DNA of 64,000 nt, from contig NZ_JABGCI010000006.1 of NCBI RefSeq assembly GCF_019799905.1, forward strand, positions 124,001 through 188,000, given 5' to 3'. Under the pieces are notes generated by a model that was not told the origin of the DNA, searched no databases, and saw nothing but the letters and a program-made list of their open reading frames with translations. Source of the stretch: Trujillonella endophytica (GTDB taxonomy: Bacteria > Actinomycetota > Actinomycetes > Mycobacteriales > Geodermatophilaceae). Made by a program: the position numbers and the translations under genes. Of this stretch, positions 1 to 8,821 are shown one piece after another. The stretch's first letter is position 1. Every line of letters starts with the position of its first letter.

Positions 1-153
1 ATCACCGTCGGCGGCGGCGCGACCGGCACCGGCTCGGGCGGCCTCGCCTACACCGGCGCCGACATCGCCGTCCCGGCGATCGGCGGCCTGGCCGCGCTCG
101 CCATCGGTGGCGGCCTCGTCGTCGCCGGCAGGCGTCGCCGCACCGCCGAGTAA
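1..153 (+). CDS. C-terminal end of a cell-wall-anchored surface protein
   Basis: Only the last 50 residues are in the window; the gene starts before base 1. The tail holds an LAYTG pentapeptide, then a hydrophobic stretch of about 25 residues rich in Ala, Gly, Leu and Val, then a basic RRRR tail ending at TAA. That order is the classic sortase sorting signal. LAxTG is the form preferred by class E sortases in high-GC actinobacteria (family knowledge). The Gly-rich stretch before the motif is probably a wall-spanning linker. The extracellular function cannot be told from the fragment. Confidence 0.75.
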   Translation: MTVGGGATGTGSGGLAYTGADIAVPAIGGLAALAIGGGLVVAGRRRRTAE

Positions 154-171
154 CAGCACCCTCCCGCACAA

Positions 172-204
172 CGGCCGCCGTCCCCTCCTCGGGGACGGCG
201 GCCG
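172..204. terminator. Strong intrinsic-type hairpin
   Basis: A perfect 14-bp stem (172-185 with 191-204) closes a 5-base loop just downstream of the LAYTG gene stop at 153. A second, looser inverted repeat (215-224 with 267-276, TGCGGGCGGA and its complement) lies between here and the end of the minus-strand gene at 294. The two genes converge, so both structures probably end transcription. No U tract follows, as is usual in actinobacteria. Confidence 0.7.
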
Positions 205-293
205 CTGTCGTCTCTGCGGGCGGACTCCCGACTCTGCGGGCGCGATCCCGCCGGCCCCGTCGGGGATCCGCCCGCAGGGTGCGGCCGGGATCG

Positions 294-875
294 CTAGGAC
301 GGCGGCGGCGCCGGGGGACGGGGCGGCAGCTGCGCCAGCACCGTCAGCGAGGTCGAGCCCCCGGTCGCCGGCGGTGTGGCAGGCGCCGGACCGGTCGCGG
401 GCTCGGGGTCGGGGAGCGGCGCGGCGGGGACCGGTGCAGGGTCGGGGCGCGGCGCGGGATCGAACTCCAGGGACCGGACGACGCCGTCGAGCACCTCGGC
501 GAGGGACTGGAACGACGCCGCGGGTGCCGTGGCGGTCGCGGTGAAGCCGGTGCCCGGCGCGGTCGCGTAGACCTGCACCTGGACGATCCGGGCGCCGCCG
601 GGCGGAGCCCACGAGAACAGCCGCGCGTAGCCGGGCCCCGAGGTCAGCGGCAGCGCCGTGAGGACGTGCTGCTGGTACTGCGGGAACTCGGTGCCGAGCC
701 GGTCGCCCCGGCCCTGGGCGTACTGCTCCGCGCCGATCCCCGGCGGCAGCGGCTCCCGGGAGACGACGACGTTCGCCTGCCCGTCGGCGGCCACCAGCGT
801 CCAGGACTCCTGCACCGACCAGCCGTCGGGGACCCGGGCACGGAGCCGGCTGCTGGTCCACTGCGGCTCGCTCAC
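294..875 (-). CDS. DcrB/DUF1795-like protein of unknown role
   Basis: 193 residues. The N-terminal 145 or so residues look like the DcrB/DUF1795 fold (short beta strands, a VPDGW motif, and a pattern of residues like PLPPGIGAEQYAQ followed by SLEF). The last 50 residues are a Pro/Ala-rich tail. The start is a GTG overlapping the stop of the upstream gene by four bases (GTGA at 872-875), so the two are translationally coupled. It stops with TAG. No signal peptide is seen. Homologues of this fold often sit beside secretion systems, but nothing here proves that; the function is unknown. Confidence 0.6.
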   Translation of the reverse strand: MSEPQWTSSRLRARVPDGWSVQESWTLVAADGQANVVVSREPLPPGIGAEQYAQGRGDRLGTEFPQYQQHVLTALPLTSGPGYARLFSWAPPGGARIVQVQVYATAPGTGFTATATAPAASFQSLAEVLDGVVRSLEFDPAPRPDPAPVPAAPLPDPEPATGPAPATPPATGGSTSLTVLAQLPPRPPAPPPS

Positions 876-2890
876 CACGCCGTCCCCACCTGGACGAGGC
901 TGCTCAGTGGGCGCTGGGCGGCGGTCGGCCGACCGGCGGGCACCAGCCGGCCGTCGCGCAGGTCGAGCACCGGCGTGCCCGGCGTCGACGCCGTCAGCAC
1001 CGCCGCGTCGTCGGCGACGGACACCAGCGCGAACGGCTCGCGGGCCTGCAGCACCGGGCGCAGGACCCGCTCGCCCGTCACCATGCCGAGGACCCCCGGG
1101 TGCTCGTGGCCGGACAGGCCGTACCAGCGGGCACCGGTGCGCGCGTCGGTCGCCGAGGTGACCAGCACGCTGCCGGGGGCGGCGGCGACCTGCGTCCAGG
1201 TGTCGGAGCGCAGCTCGGCGAGGACCGTGCCCTGCCCGTCGAGGCGCGTGGCGACCGCGGCCGGCACGCCGTCCGGTGTGGGAGCGGCCAGCAGGCGGGA
1301 GGCGACCGGTCCGGGTCGGGGCGCCCGGACCCCGTCCACCGCCGGACCGGCGGAGTCCCCGGTGAGCAGGAGCTCGCCGTGCCGGAGGCGGGCGGTGGTC
1401 CAGGGTGGCCCGGTGGTCTCGGTCTGCAGGGCCAGCGAACCCTCGGCGGTGACGGTGAGGTGGTGCTGGGCCGGGCGATCCCAGGCGTCGCGGCCGGGGA
1501 CGGCGAACCAGAAGCCCTCGCCGCGGGTGTCGGCCGGCGTCGGCTCGACCCATCCCGGTACCTCGGTCGGCATGGGTGCGTAGACGCCGCTCACCGGCAG
1601 GTCGGTCTTCTGCCACGGGTTCGTGGTGGGGTCGCCCAGCCGCCCCAGCTCGAGCCGGTGCAGCCGGTAGCGGTGCACGGTCGCGCCCTGCGCCGCCGCC
1701 CGCCGGCCGGGGTCGTCGGGCGCGTCGGCCGGCCCGGCCGCCTCGGTCGCCAGCACGTGCACCGTCGACGGCGACGCGACCACGTGCAGTGCCGCCTCGG
1801 GGAAGGCGGCCCGGTGGTGCAGCCGCAGCGCGGCGTCGAGGACGAGGAGTTCCCGGCCGACGACGACGGCCACCCCGCCCCGGTGGACGACGCACTGGTG
1901 GGGCGGACCCGCGAGGTCGACGACCGCGTCCGGCACCACCGCGCCCGGCGGGAAACGGCGCAGCTGCCAGCGCCCGTCCCAGTCGACGCAGCACGCGATC
2001 ACGCCGGCGTCGGTGGCGCCGGCCGTGTGCACCAGCGGCGCGAGCACCTGCGGGGTGGTGGCGAGCTCGAGCAGGGGCGTCGTGGCCGGCCAGTCCGGGA
2101 GGTCCCCCGGCACGTACAGCGGCACGGGCGCCCGGGGCACCACCGCCGGCCGGGCGCTGACGACCAGGGGCGGCTCGACGTCGGGGGACAGCTCCGGGGC
2201 GAGCTCGCCGATGGCCCCGGCGAAGACGGCGGTCAGCCGGCCGGCCGCGGTGACCGTGCTGCCCGCCGCCGGGAGGTCGGCGAGGACCTCGGGGGCGGCG
2301 CAGACGTCGAGGGCCAGCCCGGCGGCGGTCTCGACCGTGAGCACGGTGAAGGGGTGACCGGTCCGTCCGGACGTCCGCCGGCCGGCCGCCCGGACGACGC
2401 CGGTCACCTCGGCGGTGGCCTGCTCGGGCGGGCAGGAGAGCGCGGGCCGGCCGTCGTCCCCGCCGGTCCGCACGCGCTCGGCGGTCAGAGCCAGCCGCAC
2501 GCGGGTGGCGCGGCCCCGCCGGTAGGCGCCGGGGCCGGCGTGCGCGAGGTCGACGAGGCCGGTGACCAGCCGCACCGGCTCGGCGCCGTCGGCGCCGTCG
2601 GTGCCGGCCACGTCGGCGACGAGGCGGGAGCGCCAGAAGTCCTCGGGGTCGGGGAGCAGGTCCCGGCAGACGACGGTGGTGACCGCGCCCGCCCAGAAGC
2701 CGGGGACCGCCGTCGGCTCGCCGCCCTCGGGGGAGGTCACACCGAGCAGTGCGCCACTCGCGTCGACGTCGAGGGAGAAGGCCACACCCTCCGCCGTCGG
2801 CACGAGACCGAGGCGGCCGCGGCGGACGTCGGAGGCGTGCTGCGACAGGTCGGCGTCGACGCCACCGACGCTGGCGTAGGGGGTGGGCAC
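872..2890 (-). CDS. Large hypothetical protein, possible beta-propeller C-terminal half
   Basis: About 672 residues, not a family I recognise with certainty. I chose the GTG at 2890 because AGGAGA lies five bases upstream; an ATG at 2929 would add 13 residues but lacks a ribosome site. The N-terminal 250 residues hold short beta-rich segments with an ending like an OB-fold (PFTVLTVETAAGLALDV, residues about 180-200). The C-terminal 400 residues repeat patterns of short strands and turns (for example LAAPTPDGVPAAVATRLDG), which suggests a beta-propeller. There is no signal peptide or membrane segment. It is coupled to the DcrB-like gene downstream, so the two probably work together. Function unknown. 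Confidence 0.6.
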   Translation of the reverse strand: MPTPYASVGGVDADLSQHASDVRRGRLGLVPTAEGVAFSLDVDASGALLGVTSPEGGEPTAVPGFWAGAVTTVVCRDLLPDPEDFWRSRLVADVAGTDGADGAEPVRLVTGLVDLAHAGPGAYRRGRATRVRLALTAERVRTGGDDGRPALSCPPEQATAEVTGVVRAAGRRTSGRTGHPFTVLTVETAAGLALDVCAAPEVLADLPAAGSTVTAAGRLTAVFAGAIGELAPELSPDVEPPLVVSARPAVVPRAPVPLYVPGDLPDWPATTPLLELATTPQVLAPLVHTAGATDAGVIACCVDWDGRWQLRRFPPGAVVPDAVVDLAGPPHQCVVHRGGVAVVVGRELLVLDAALRLHHRAAFPEAALHVVASPSTVHVLATEAAGPADAPDDPGRRAAAQGATVHRYRLHRLELGRLGDPTTNPWQKTDLPVSGVYAPMPTEVPGWVEPTPADTRGEGFWFAVPGRDAWDRPAQHHLTVTAEGSLALQTETTGPPWTTARLRHGELLLTGDSAGPAVDGVRAPRPGPVASRLLAAPTPDGVPAAVATRLDGQGTVLAELRSDTWTQVAAAPGSVLVTSATDARTGARWYGLSGHEHPGVLGMVTGERVLRPVLQAREPFALVSVADDAAVLTASTPGTPVLDLRDGRLVPAGRPTAAQRPLSSLVQVGTAW

Positions 2891-2938
2891 GGGCTCTCCT
2901 GCCGGTCGTGCGGGCGGTGGGGAGAGCATGCCGGAGCG

Positions 2939-3706
2939 TCAGCGGGCATTCCAGGAGCCTCCGTCCAGGCGGAGGGTGTTGCCGCTGAGGTAGGCGGCGT
3001 CGTCCCCGGCCAGGAAGGCGACGGCCCGGCCGATGTCCTCCTCCGGCCGGCCGATCCGGCCCAGCGGGATCCCCGCGCGGTAGCGCTCGCGTTGCTCGGG
3101 GTCCAGGTCGCGGTCCATCGCGGGCGAGTCGACGATCGGGACGACCGTGTTGGTCCGGATGTTGTCCGCCCCCCACTCGACGGCCGCGGCGGCCCCGATG
3201 GTCTCGATCGCCGCCTTGACGCCGGCGTAGACGCCGTAGTGCGCCGGACGGCGGAGCGCCCCGCTGGCGAAGTTGACGATCGAGCCCCCGCCGGCGGCCT
3301 TCATGTGCGGGTGGCAGGCCCGCATCAGGGCGAGCGTCGCGACCGGTCCGGACGCCCACAGCTCGGCGATCTCCTCGTCGGTGACGTCGAGCAGGTCGGC
3401 CGCGCGCATCTCCGGCGCCTGCGCGGCGTTGACCAGGACGTCGAGCCGGCCGAACAGCGCCACGGCGCCAGCGACGACGGCCAGCCGCGACGCCCGGTCG
3501 GTGACGTCGGCCGGCGTGACGTGCGCCGTCCCGCCGGCCGCGCCGATCTCGGCGGCCACCGCCTCGAGCGTGCCGGCGGTGCGGCCGACGCAGACGACGG
3601 CGGCGCCCTCTGCGGCCAGCGCGAGCGCGCACCCGCGGCCGGCGCCCTGCCCGGCGCCCGTCACGACCGCGACCCGGCCGGTGAGCCGGCGACTCCGTCC
3701 GTCCAC
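2939..3706 (-). CDS. SDR-family oxidoreductase
   Basis: 255 residues, a classical short-chain dehydrogenase/reductase. The N-terminal cofactor motif is TGAGQGAGRG (about residues 16-25), followed by an NAA-type motif (VNAAQAPE) and a catalytic region with S (NFASGAL) and Y-x-x-x-K (YAGVK). The GTG start has GGGAGG six bases upstream. It ends with a WNAR tail. It is divergent from a second SDR at 3778 with about 70 bases between. The substrate cannot be told. The SDR fold is certain; the specificity is not. Confidence 0.85.
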   Translation of the reverse strand: MDGRSRRLTGRVAVVTGAGQGAGRGCALALAAEGAAVVCVGRTAGTLEAVAAEIGAAGGTAHVTPADVTDRASRLAVVAGAVALFGRLDVLVNAAQAPEMRAADLLDVTDEEIAELWASGPVATLALMRACHPHMKAAGGGSIVNFASGALRRPAHYGVYAGVKAAIETIGAAAAVEWGADNIRTNTVVPIVDSPAMDRDLDPEQRERYRAGIPLGRIGRPEEDIGRAVAFLAGDDAAYLSGNTLRLDGGSWNAR

Positions 3707-3777
3707 GACGCCTCCCTTGACACCGCAGGTCGCGTCCGATGCGCTGCTGGTGGATCTTTACCAGGAAAGAGGTCTGC

Positions 3778-4542
3778 ATGGACGGGCTCGTCGGCAAGGT
3801 CGTGGTCGTCGCGGGCGGCGGCGGGGGGACCGGGCGCGCGACGGCCCGGCTGCTCGGCGCCTCCGGCGCCCGCGTGGTGGTGGGCGACGTCGACGACGCC
3901 CGGGCGGAGGAGGTCGCGGCGGCCATCCGCGGGGACGGCGGCGAGGCGGTCGCCGTCGCCTTCGACATGGGCGACCCGTCGAGCACGACCGCGCTGGTCG
4001 AGGCGGCGGTCGAGCGGTTCGGCCGCATCGACGGCCTGCACAACGTGGCCGGCAACCCGGCGGCGCACCGGCACGACGGCGACGTCGTCTCCACCCCGCC
4101 GGAGACGTGGGACCTGCAGCTGCGCTCGCACCTGCTCGCCTACGCGCACGCCTGCCGGACGGCGATCCCGCTGATGCTGGAAGGCGGGGGTGGCTCGATC
4201 GTCAACACGTCGTCCAACGCCGCCCGCTCGGCCGGCACCACGCGGATCGCCTACCAGGCGGCCAAGGCCGGCGTGGAGACGCTCACCCGGCACGTCGCGG
4301 CCACCTGGGGCAAGCAGGGCATCCGCTGCAACGCGCTCAGCTACGGCGTCGTGCTCACCGACAACGCGCGGGCCCAGCTGTCCGAGGAGTTCTTCGCCGC
4401 CGCCCTGGTGCAGACGTGGAGCCCGCGGCTCGGCGAGCCCGACGACGTGGCCGGGCTGGCCGCGCTGCTGTTCTCCGACCGGGGCGCGTGGATCAACGGT
4501 CAGGTCATCGACGTGAACGGCGGCATGCTGCTGACCGGGTGA
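3778..4542 (+). CDS. SDR-family oxidoreductase
   Basis: 254 residues. The start is the ATG at 3778 rather than an in-frame ATG further up, because GGAAAGAGGT ends seven bases before it. The cofactor motif is a glycine run (AGGGGGTGRA), the NNAG equivalent is HNVAGNP, and the catalytic Ser-Tyr-Lys residues are in NTSSNAA and AYQAAK. The protein is related to the divergent SDR at 2939 but is not a close copy. Both may serve one catabolic pathway, which is inference. A TTGACA hexamer at 3717-3722 could be the -35 element; a clear -10 was not seen. Confidence 0.85.
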   Translation: MDGLVGKVVVVAGGGGGTGRATARLLGASGARVVVGDVDDARAEEVAAAIRGDGGEAVAVAFDMGDPSSTTALVEAAVERFGRIDGLHNVAGNPAAHRHDGDVVSTPPETWDLQLRSHLLAYAHACRTAIPLMLEGGGGSIVNTSSNAARSAGTTRIAYQAAKAGVETLTRHVAATWGKQGIRCNALSYGVVLTDNARAQLSEEFFAAALVQTWSPRLGEPDDVAGLAALLFSDRGAWINGQVIDVNGGMLLTG

Positions 4543-4562
4543 CGGTCCCACGCCGGTCACCC

Positions 4563-4598
4563 TCCCGAGGGGCAGGGGCTTCAGCCCTCGCCCCGGGA
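4563..4598 (+). terminator. Hairpin between SDR and lipoprotein genes
   Basis: An inverted repeat (TCCCGaGGGGC with GCCCCGGGA, inner GGG with CCC) lies 20 bases after the SDR stop and just upstream of the lipoprotein ribosome site. Probably a terminator or attenuating hairpin. Confidence 0.5.
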
Positions 4599-4614
4599 GA
4601 CCGAGGCAGGAGGC

Positions 4615-5940
4615 ATGACCTCTTCCCCGACCTCCCGCCGGTCGCTCGGCGCCGTCGCACTCGGGTCGGCGTCCGTCGTGCTGCTGACCGCCTGCGGGGG
4701 CGGCGGCACCGACCGCGGCGCCGGCAGCGGCGCGTTCGCGCCGTCCGAGCCGTCGACCCCCGTAGCGCAGGCGCGCACCTCGTGGACCTCAGACCTGACC
4801 GTCTCCGGCGACCCGGTGGTCGTCGGTGAGACGCTCGTCGTCGCCACCGGCCACACGAGCGACTCGTCCCCGACCGGGCGCGGCCTGGCCGCCATCGACG
4901 CCGCCACCGGCGAGACCGTGTGGTCGCGGCCCCTCCCCGTGCCCGAGGGCACCGACGAGGTGGGCCCGAACGGCTTCACCCTGGGCACCGTGGACGGCGA
5001 CCCGGTCGTGGTGGCCTCCTACACCGCGTCCTGGCCGGCCAGTGGTCTCCAGGAGGGCGGCGAAGGGCCCCGCGCCGCCGGCTTCGACGCCGACACCGGT
5101 GAGCTGCTCTGGGAGATCGAGGCACCGGGCCAGGTGATGTACGACGCCATGTCCGGTGACCTCGGCCCCATCGTCACGGGGGAGCCCGCCCCCGAGGACA
5201 TCGCGGTCTTCGTCCCCGAGGCGAACGACGACGACAGCCCGCGAGCCACGGGCGTCGACCTGGCGACCGGTGAGGTCGTCTGGACCTACACGGGCACCGG
5301 GAAGCCGAGGTGGCACAGCTCCGGCGTCCTGGTCGCGGAGGACCAGGACTCCTACGAGGCCTGGCTCACCGGCATCGACCGCGCCACCGGCCGGGAGATC
5401 TGGCGGAGCCCCGGAGCCGGCGAGCGCGAGGACGTCTGGTGGCAGGTGCTGGACGTCCGGGGCGGCAGCATCCTGGGGGTGCGCAGCACGTCGACCGTCG
5501 GCAGTGGCAGCGTCTACGAGGCGGCGCTGATCGACCTCGCCACCGGAACCGTACTGGGCGGACCGACGACGGTCGTCGGGCACTCGATCTCGGACGCGGC
5601 CGTCAGCGACGACGGGGCGCGGGGGTACGTGGTCGACCCCGGCCGGCAGCTGACGGCTCTCGGTGGCGACGCATGGGTCGTCCCGCTGCCGTCGGTCGTC
5701 GGCGGGCAGTTGGTGCGCGGCTTCGACGACGACGGCAACCTCGTCGTCGTCAGCGCCGGCCTCGTCGTCCTCGACCGCGAGACCGGCGAGCAGATCGGTG
5801 GGGTCCAGCCGGACAGCGGGGATCCCACGGACCGTCCGGCGGAGCTCCTCACCGGCGAGCTGGTCGCCACGGTGGGGGACTGGTACGTGTACCTCGACCA
5901 GGCCACCGACGAGCTCGGCGCCGAGCGGGGCGAGGCCTGA
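4615..5940 (+). CDS. PQQ-like beta-propeller lipoprotein
   Basis: 441 residues with a clean lipoprotein signal: basic N terminus, a hydrophobic segment and an LTAC lipobox at about residues 21-24, so Cys24 would be lipidated and the protein anchored outside the membrane. The rest shows PQQ-propeller repeats of the type AAIDAATGETVWSRPL, GFDADTGELLWEIE, GVDLATGEVVWTYT, GIDRATGREIWRSP and VLDRETGEQIGG. Such blades form an eight-bladed propeller as in BamB or PQQ dehydrogenases, but there are no quinoprotein active-site residues to be seen. Probably a structural or binding lipoprotein. GGAGG lies right before the ATG. Confidence 0.85.
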   Translation: MTSSPTSRRSLGAVALGSASVVLLTACGGGGTDRGAGSGAFAPSEPSTPVAQARTSWTSDLTVSGDPVVVGETLVVATGHTSDSSPTGRGLAAIDAATGETVWSRPLPVPEGTDEVGPNGFTLGTVDGDPVVVASYTASWPASGLQEGGEGPRAAGFDADTGELLWEIEAPGQVMYDAMSGDLGPIVTGEPAPEDIAVFVPEANDDDSPRATGVDLATGEVVWTYTGTGKPRWHSSGVLVAEDQDSYEAWLTGIDRATGREIWRSPGAGEREDVWWQVLDVRGGSILGVRSTSTVGSGSVYEAALIDLATGTVLGGPTTVVGHSISDAAVSDDGARGYVVDPGRQLTALGGDAWVVPLPSVVGGQLVRGFDDDGNLVVVSAGLVVLDRETGEQIGGVQPDSGDPTDRPAELLTGELVATVGDWYVYLDQATDELGAERGEA

Positions 5941-5960
5941 CCTCGAGGACCGATCCGCCC

Positions 5961-5991
5961 ACGCCCCTCCCGGCCACGCCGGGAGAGGGCG
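5961..5991. terminator. Hairpin after the lipoprotein gene
   Basis: A long inverted repeat (ACGCCCCTCCCGGC and GCCGGGAGAGGGCGT, one bulge, three-base loop) starts 21 bases after the lipoprotein stop and ahead of the tRNA gene. It is a good terminator candidate. Confidence 0.65.
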
Positions 5992-6044
5992 TGGACGCAT
6001 GACCGGTGGGCAGTCGGGGAACGGGCGATAACCTCCACCCACCG

Positions 6045-6131
6045 GGAGGGCTCGCCTAGAGGCCGATGGCGGCGGTCTTGAAAACCGCTATGGGGTCACA
6101 CCCATCGTGGGTTCGAATCCCACGCCCTCCG
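6045..6131 (+). tRNA. tRNA-Ser (anticodon UGA)
   Basis: 87 bases. The 7-bp acceptor stem (6045-6051 with 6124-6130) is followed by a G discriminator at 6131. The anticodon stem GCGGT/ACCGC at 6072-6076 and 6084-6088 encloses the loop CTTGAAA, with anticodon TGA at 6079-6081. A long variable arm and the T arm GGGTTCGAATCCC follow, as expected of a class II serine tRNA. No CCA is encoded. It reads UCN codons. Confidence 0.97.
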
Positions 6132-6162
6132 CCGCGGAACACACGTGCGAACGGGTCCGAGC

Positions 6163-6786
6163 ATGGAGAAGACCGACCTCCGCAAGGAGTTCAGGGAGCT
6201 GTACGCGCCGTCGAGCAGGGCCTTCTCGGTGGTGGACGTCCCGCGGATGTCCTTCCTGATGGTCGACGGCGAGGGCGACCCGAACACCGCCAGCGCCTAC
6301 CGCGAGGCGGTCGAGGCGCTGTACTCGGTCTCCTACGCCATCAAGTTCGCGGCGAAGCGGGAGCTGGGCAGGGACCACGTGGTCGCCCCGCTCGAGGGGC
6401 TGTGGTCGGCCGACGACCCCTCGTTCTTCACCCGCCGCGCCAAGGACGAGTGGCACTGGACGATGCTGATCATGCAGCCGCCCTGGATCCCCGCGGAGCT
6501 GGTCGAGCAGGCGCGGGTGACCACCGCCGCGAAGAAGGACCTCCCCGCCCTACCGCTCCTGCGCCTCGCCGACTACGAAGAGGGGACGTCGGTGCAGGTC
6601 CTCCACGTCGGCCCCTACGACGACGAGGCGCCCACGCTGCGACGGCTGCACGAGGAGTACATGCCGGCACGCGAGCTGGAGTTCAACGGGCGGCACCACG
6701 AGATCTACCTCGGTGACCCGCGGAGGGCCCAGCCCAGCAAGCTGAGGACCGTCCTGCGGCAGCCGGTGCGGCCGCGGACCACGTGA
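6163..6786 (+). CDS. GyrI-like small-molecule-binding domain protein
   Basis: 207 residues. The sequence matches the stand-alone GyrI-like family: a MSFLMVDGEGDPN opening strand, a VEALYSVSYAIKF helix, PLEGLWS, WTMLIMQP and a final LRTVLRQPV. GyrI-like domains bind small hydrophobic molecules, as in SOUL/BmrR-type proteins, but this one has no DNA-binding domain, so its ligand and role are unknown. I prefer the ATG at 6163; a GTG at 6145 would add six residues, but it lies only 14 bases after the tRNA. It lies in the same orientation as the phosphatase 33 bases further on. Confidence 0.8.
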   Translation: MEKTDLRKEFRELYAPSSRAFSVVDVPRMSFLMVDGEGDPNTASAYREAVEALYSVSYAIKFAAKRELGRDHVVAPLEGLWSADDPSFFTRRAKDEWHWTMLIMQPPWIPAELVEQARVTTAAKKDLPALPLLRLADYEEGTSVQVLHVGPYDDEAPTLRRLHEEYMPARELEFNGRHHEIYLGDPRRAQPSKLRTVLRQPVRPRTT

Positions 6787-6819
6787 CGCGGCGCCCCCAG
6801 CCGTCGAGGAGGACACCGC

Positions 6820-7578
6820 ATGAGCGAGCACCTGACCCTGTCGGCCCCGGCCAACCTCCGTGACCTCGGAGGCATCCCGGCCGCCGGCGGCATGGTCCGC
6901 ACGGGGGTCGCGATCCGCGCCGACGACCTGTCCCTGATCCCCCGCGAGGACGCCGAGGCGCTCATCGCCGGGGGCCTGGGGGCGGTGATCGACCTGCGCA
7001 CGTCCGCGGAGGTGCGCAACACCGGCCGCGGCGTCCTGGCCGACCTGCCGGTGGCCTACCACCACCTGTCGCTGATGACCGCCCTCGGCGTCCGCGGTCC
7101 CGGCGCACGGGTCGACCCCCGGGACCCGGTCGCCATGGGCGGGCTCTACGCCGACATCTACGCGACGGCGGCCGACAAGATCGTGACCTCGCTGGCCATC
7201 CTGGCGCTGACGCCGCGGGCCACCGCGTTCCACTGTTCCGCCGGCAAGGACCGCACCGGCGTCCTCGCCGCGGCGTTCCTGCTCGCCCTCGGTGCGGAGG
7301 ACGACGCCATCGTCGCCGACTACGCGCTGACCGGGGACAACAGCGAGGCCATCCGGAAGCGGCTGCGCCCGGTGCTGAGGCGGGTCCTCAGCGAGCACGG
7401 CATCGCCGACGCGATGACCGAGTCGGCCAAGGAGGAGAGGTTCTCCGGGATCGCGATGGAGACCATGCTCGCCACGCTGCGCGAGCGGCACGGCGACCCG
7501 CTGCAGCCGCTCCGCGACGCCGGCCTGACCGAGGGCCTCGTGGACACCCTGCGCCGGCGGGCCGTCCACCCCGTCTGA
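6820..7578 (+). CDS. Tyrosine/serine protein phosphatase
   Basis: 252 residues. The P-loop signature HCSAGKDRTG sits at about residues 137-146, with the catalytic Cys and Arg both present. The N terminus has the typical NLRDLGGIPA motif of bacterial PTP/lipid-phosphatase-like proteins (PF13350, the family of M. tuberculosis PtpB). The ATG follows GAGGA by six bases. Such enzymes act on phosphotyrosine, phosphoserine or phosphoinositides; the substrate cannot be told from the sequence. The protein looks complete and cytoplasmic. Confidence 0.88.
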   Translation: MSEHLTLSAPANLRDLGGIPAAGGMVRTGVAIRADDLSLIPREDAEALIAGGLGAVIDLRTSAEVRNTGRGVLADLPVAYHHLSLMTALGVRGPGARVDPRDPVAMGGLYADIYATAADKIVTSLAILALTPRATAFHCSAGKDRTGVLAAAFLLALGAEDDAIVADYALTGDNSEAIRKRLRPVLRRVLSEHGIADAMTESAKEERFSGIAMETMLATLRERHGDPLQPLRDAGLTEGLVDTLRRRAVHPV

Positions 7579-7590
7579 GGCGCTGCACCG

Positions 7591-7627
7591 CCGACGGCCC
7601 GATCCGGCGTGCGGACCGGGCCGTCGG
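7591..7627. terminator. Bidirectional terminator hairpin
   Basis: A perfect 11-bp stem (CCGACGGCCCG at 7591-7601 with its complement at 7617-7627) lies between the convergent phosphatase and DUF2510 genes. An inner CCG/CGG pair extends it. Confidence 0.75.
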
Positions 7628-7638
7628 GGGCCGGGCCG

Positions 7639-8709
7639 TCAGCCGAGCAGCTTGGCCTTCTGCGCGGCGAACTCCTCCTCGGTGAGGATCCCGGCGTCAC
7701 GGAGCTCACCCAGCCGCCGGAGCTGGTCGACGAGGTCGGGCGCGGCCGGAGCTGCCGGTGCGGGCGCCGGGGCCGGCGGCTGCGGTGCGCCGTATGCCGC
7801 ACCCGGGTTCATGTGGTGCACGTACTGGGACTGCCGCTCCATCGTCTTCTTCTGCCGGGCCTCGCTGACCAGCGGCGCCAGCAGGTCGTAGACCTGGTGC
7901 GGGCTCTCGATGTTGTCGAGGACGACCTGACCGCTGGTCGTCGTCCCCGCCTCGAGGGTGCCGCTGAGGTTGAACGTGTCCTGCGAGACGCCGTACGCGG
8001 GGTCGTCGAGACCGAGCACGAGGTCGCCGACGTCCTTGCCGCGCTGCCACACGGCCTGGCGGACGTCCATGTCGCGGACCGCCCACAGCGGCACGCTCTC
8101 GGTCCGCGTGCCGAGCAGGCCGCTCTCGATCCAGATGCGGTCCTTGGTGATCCGGTACCGCGCCTTGGCGACGCCGGCCGCGCCCGTGGCCCCGCCCTTG
8201 CTCTCCCCGAACCACAGCGTGCTCGGGTCGTTGGCCCACTGCTCGGTCCGCTTGGCCGACTGCTCGGCGAGCTTGGCCTTGCCCTGCTCGGCGACCGCCT
8301 TGCCCTGGTCGGCGACCTGCTTGAGCCGGTCCTTCCAGCTCGGCTTGCCGGCGGCGGGCGCCGGCTGCCCGGGGGGCTGCTCCTGCCCGTACGGCTGCGG
8401 CTGCCCGGAGGAGGGCTGGCCGTACGGCTGCGCCGGTTGGCCGGTGCCCTGCGCGGTCGCGCCGTACGCCGGCTGGGTCTGGTCCGGGGGTGCGTACCCG
8501 GCGTCGGCGGAGCCGTAGTACTGGACGTTCGCGTCGCCGGGCGGCGGGGGAGGAGGCGGCGGCGCCTCCCCGGGCAGCGGCAGCTCCCGGGTCGGGGCGT
8601 CGACCCCCGTCGTCCCCTGGTCCGAGACGTGCTCGGTCCAGGCGGTGCCGTTCCAGTAGCGCAGCTCGTGCGTGCCGCTCGGGTCGGGCAACCAGCTCGC
8701 GTCGACCAT
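7639..8709 (-). CDS. DUF2510 and SHOCT domain protein
   Basis: 356 residues. Residues 5-35 form a DUF2510 motif (WLPDPSG ... RYWNGTAWTEH). A long Pro/Gly/Gln linker follows to about residue 130, then a charged coiled-coil-like segment (KQVADQGKAVAEQGKAKLAEQ). The middle domain, about 155-270, is PH-like (RYRITKDRIWIESGLLGTRTESVPLWAVRDMDV). The last 30 residues are a SHOCT domain (LRRLGELRDAGILTEEEF). The ATG is chosen because GGAGG lies eight bases upstream. Such proteins are common in actinobacteria near the membrane, but their job is unknown. Confidence 0.8.
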   Translation of the reverse strand: MVDASWLPDPSGTHELRYWNGTAWTEHVSDQGTTGVDAPTRELPLPGEAPPPPPPPPGDANVQYYGSADAGYAPPDQTQPAYGATAQGTGQPAQPYGQPSSGQPQPYGQEQPPGQPAPAAGKPSWKDRLKQVADQGKAVAEQGKAKLAEQSAKRTEQWANDPSTLWFGESKGGATGAAGVAKARYRITKDRIWIESGLLGTRTESVPLWAVRDMDVRQAVWQRGKDVGDLVLGLDDPAYGVSQDTFNLSGTLEAGTTTSGQVVLDNIESPHQVYDLLAPLVSEARQKKTMERQSQYVHHMNPGAAYGAPQPPAPAPAPAAPAAPDLVDQLRRLGELRDAGILTEEEFAAQKAKLLG

Positions 8710-8821
8710 CAGACGTCCCTCCAGCGTCGGCGGGTACCTCCCGGCGACCGCGACACCATGCCAGCGGGCCGCCCCCACCGGAACACATCCGGACGCGGCG
8801 ACCGCACTCCCCCACGGGTGA

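Noticed and set aside
294..4094. Very long minus-strand open frame across the first genes
   Set aside because: Its middle is Arg/Pro-rich and out of frame with good domains on the same strand. It is a high-GC shadow.
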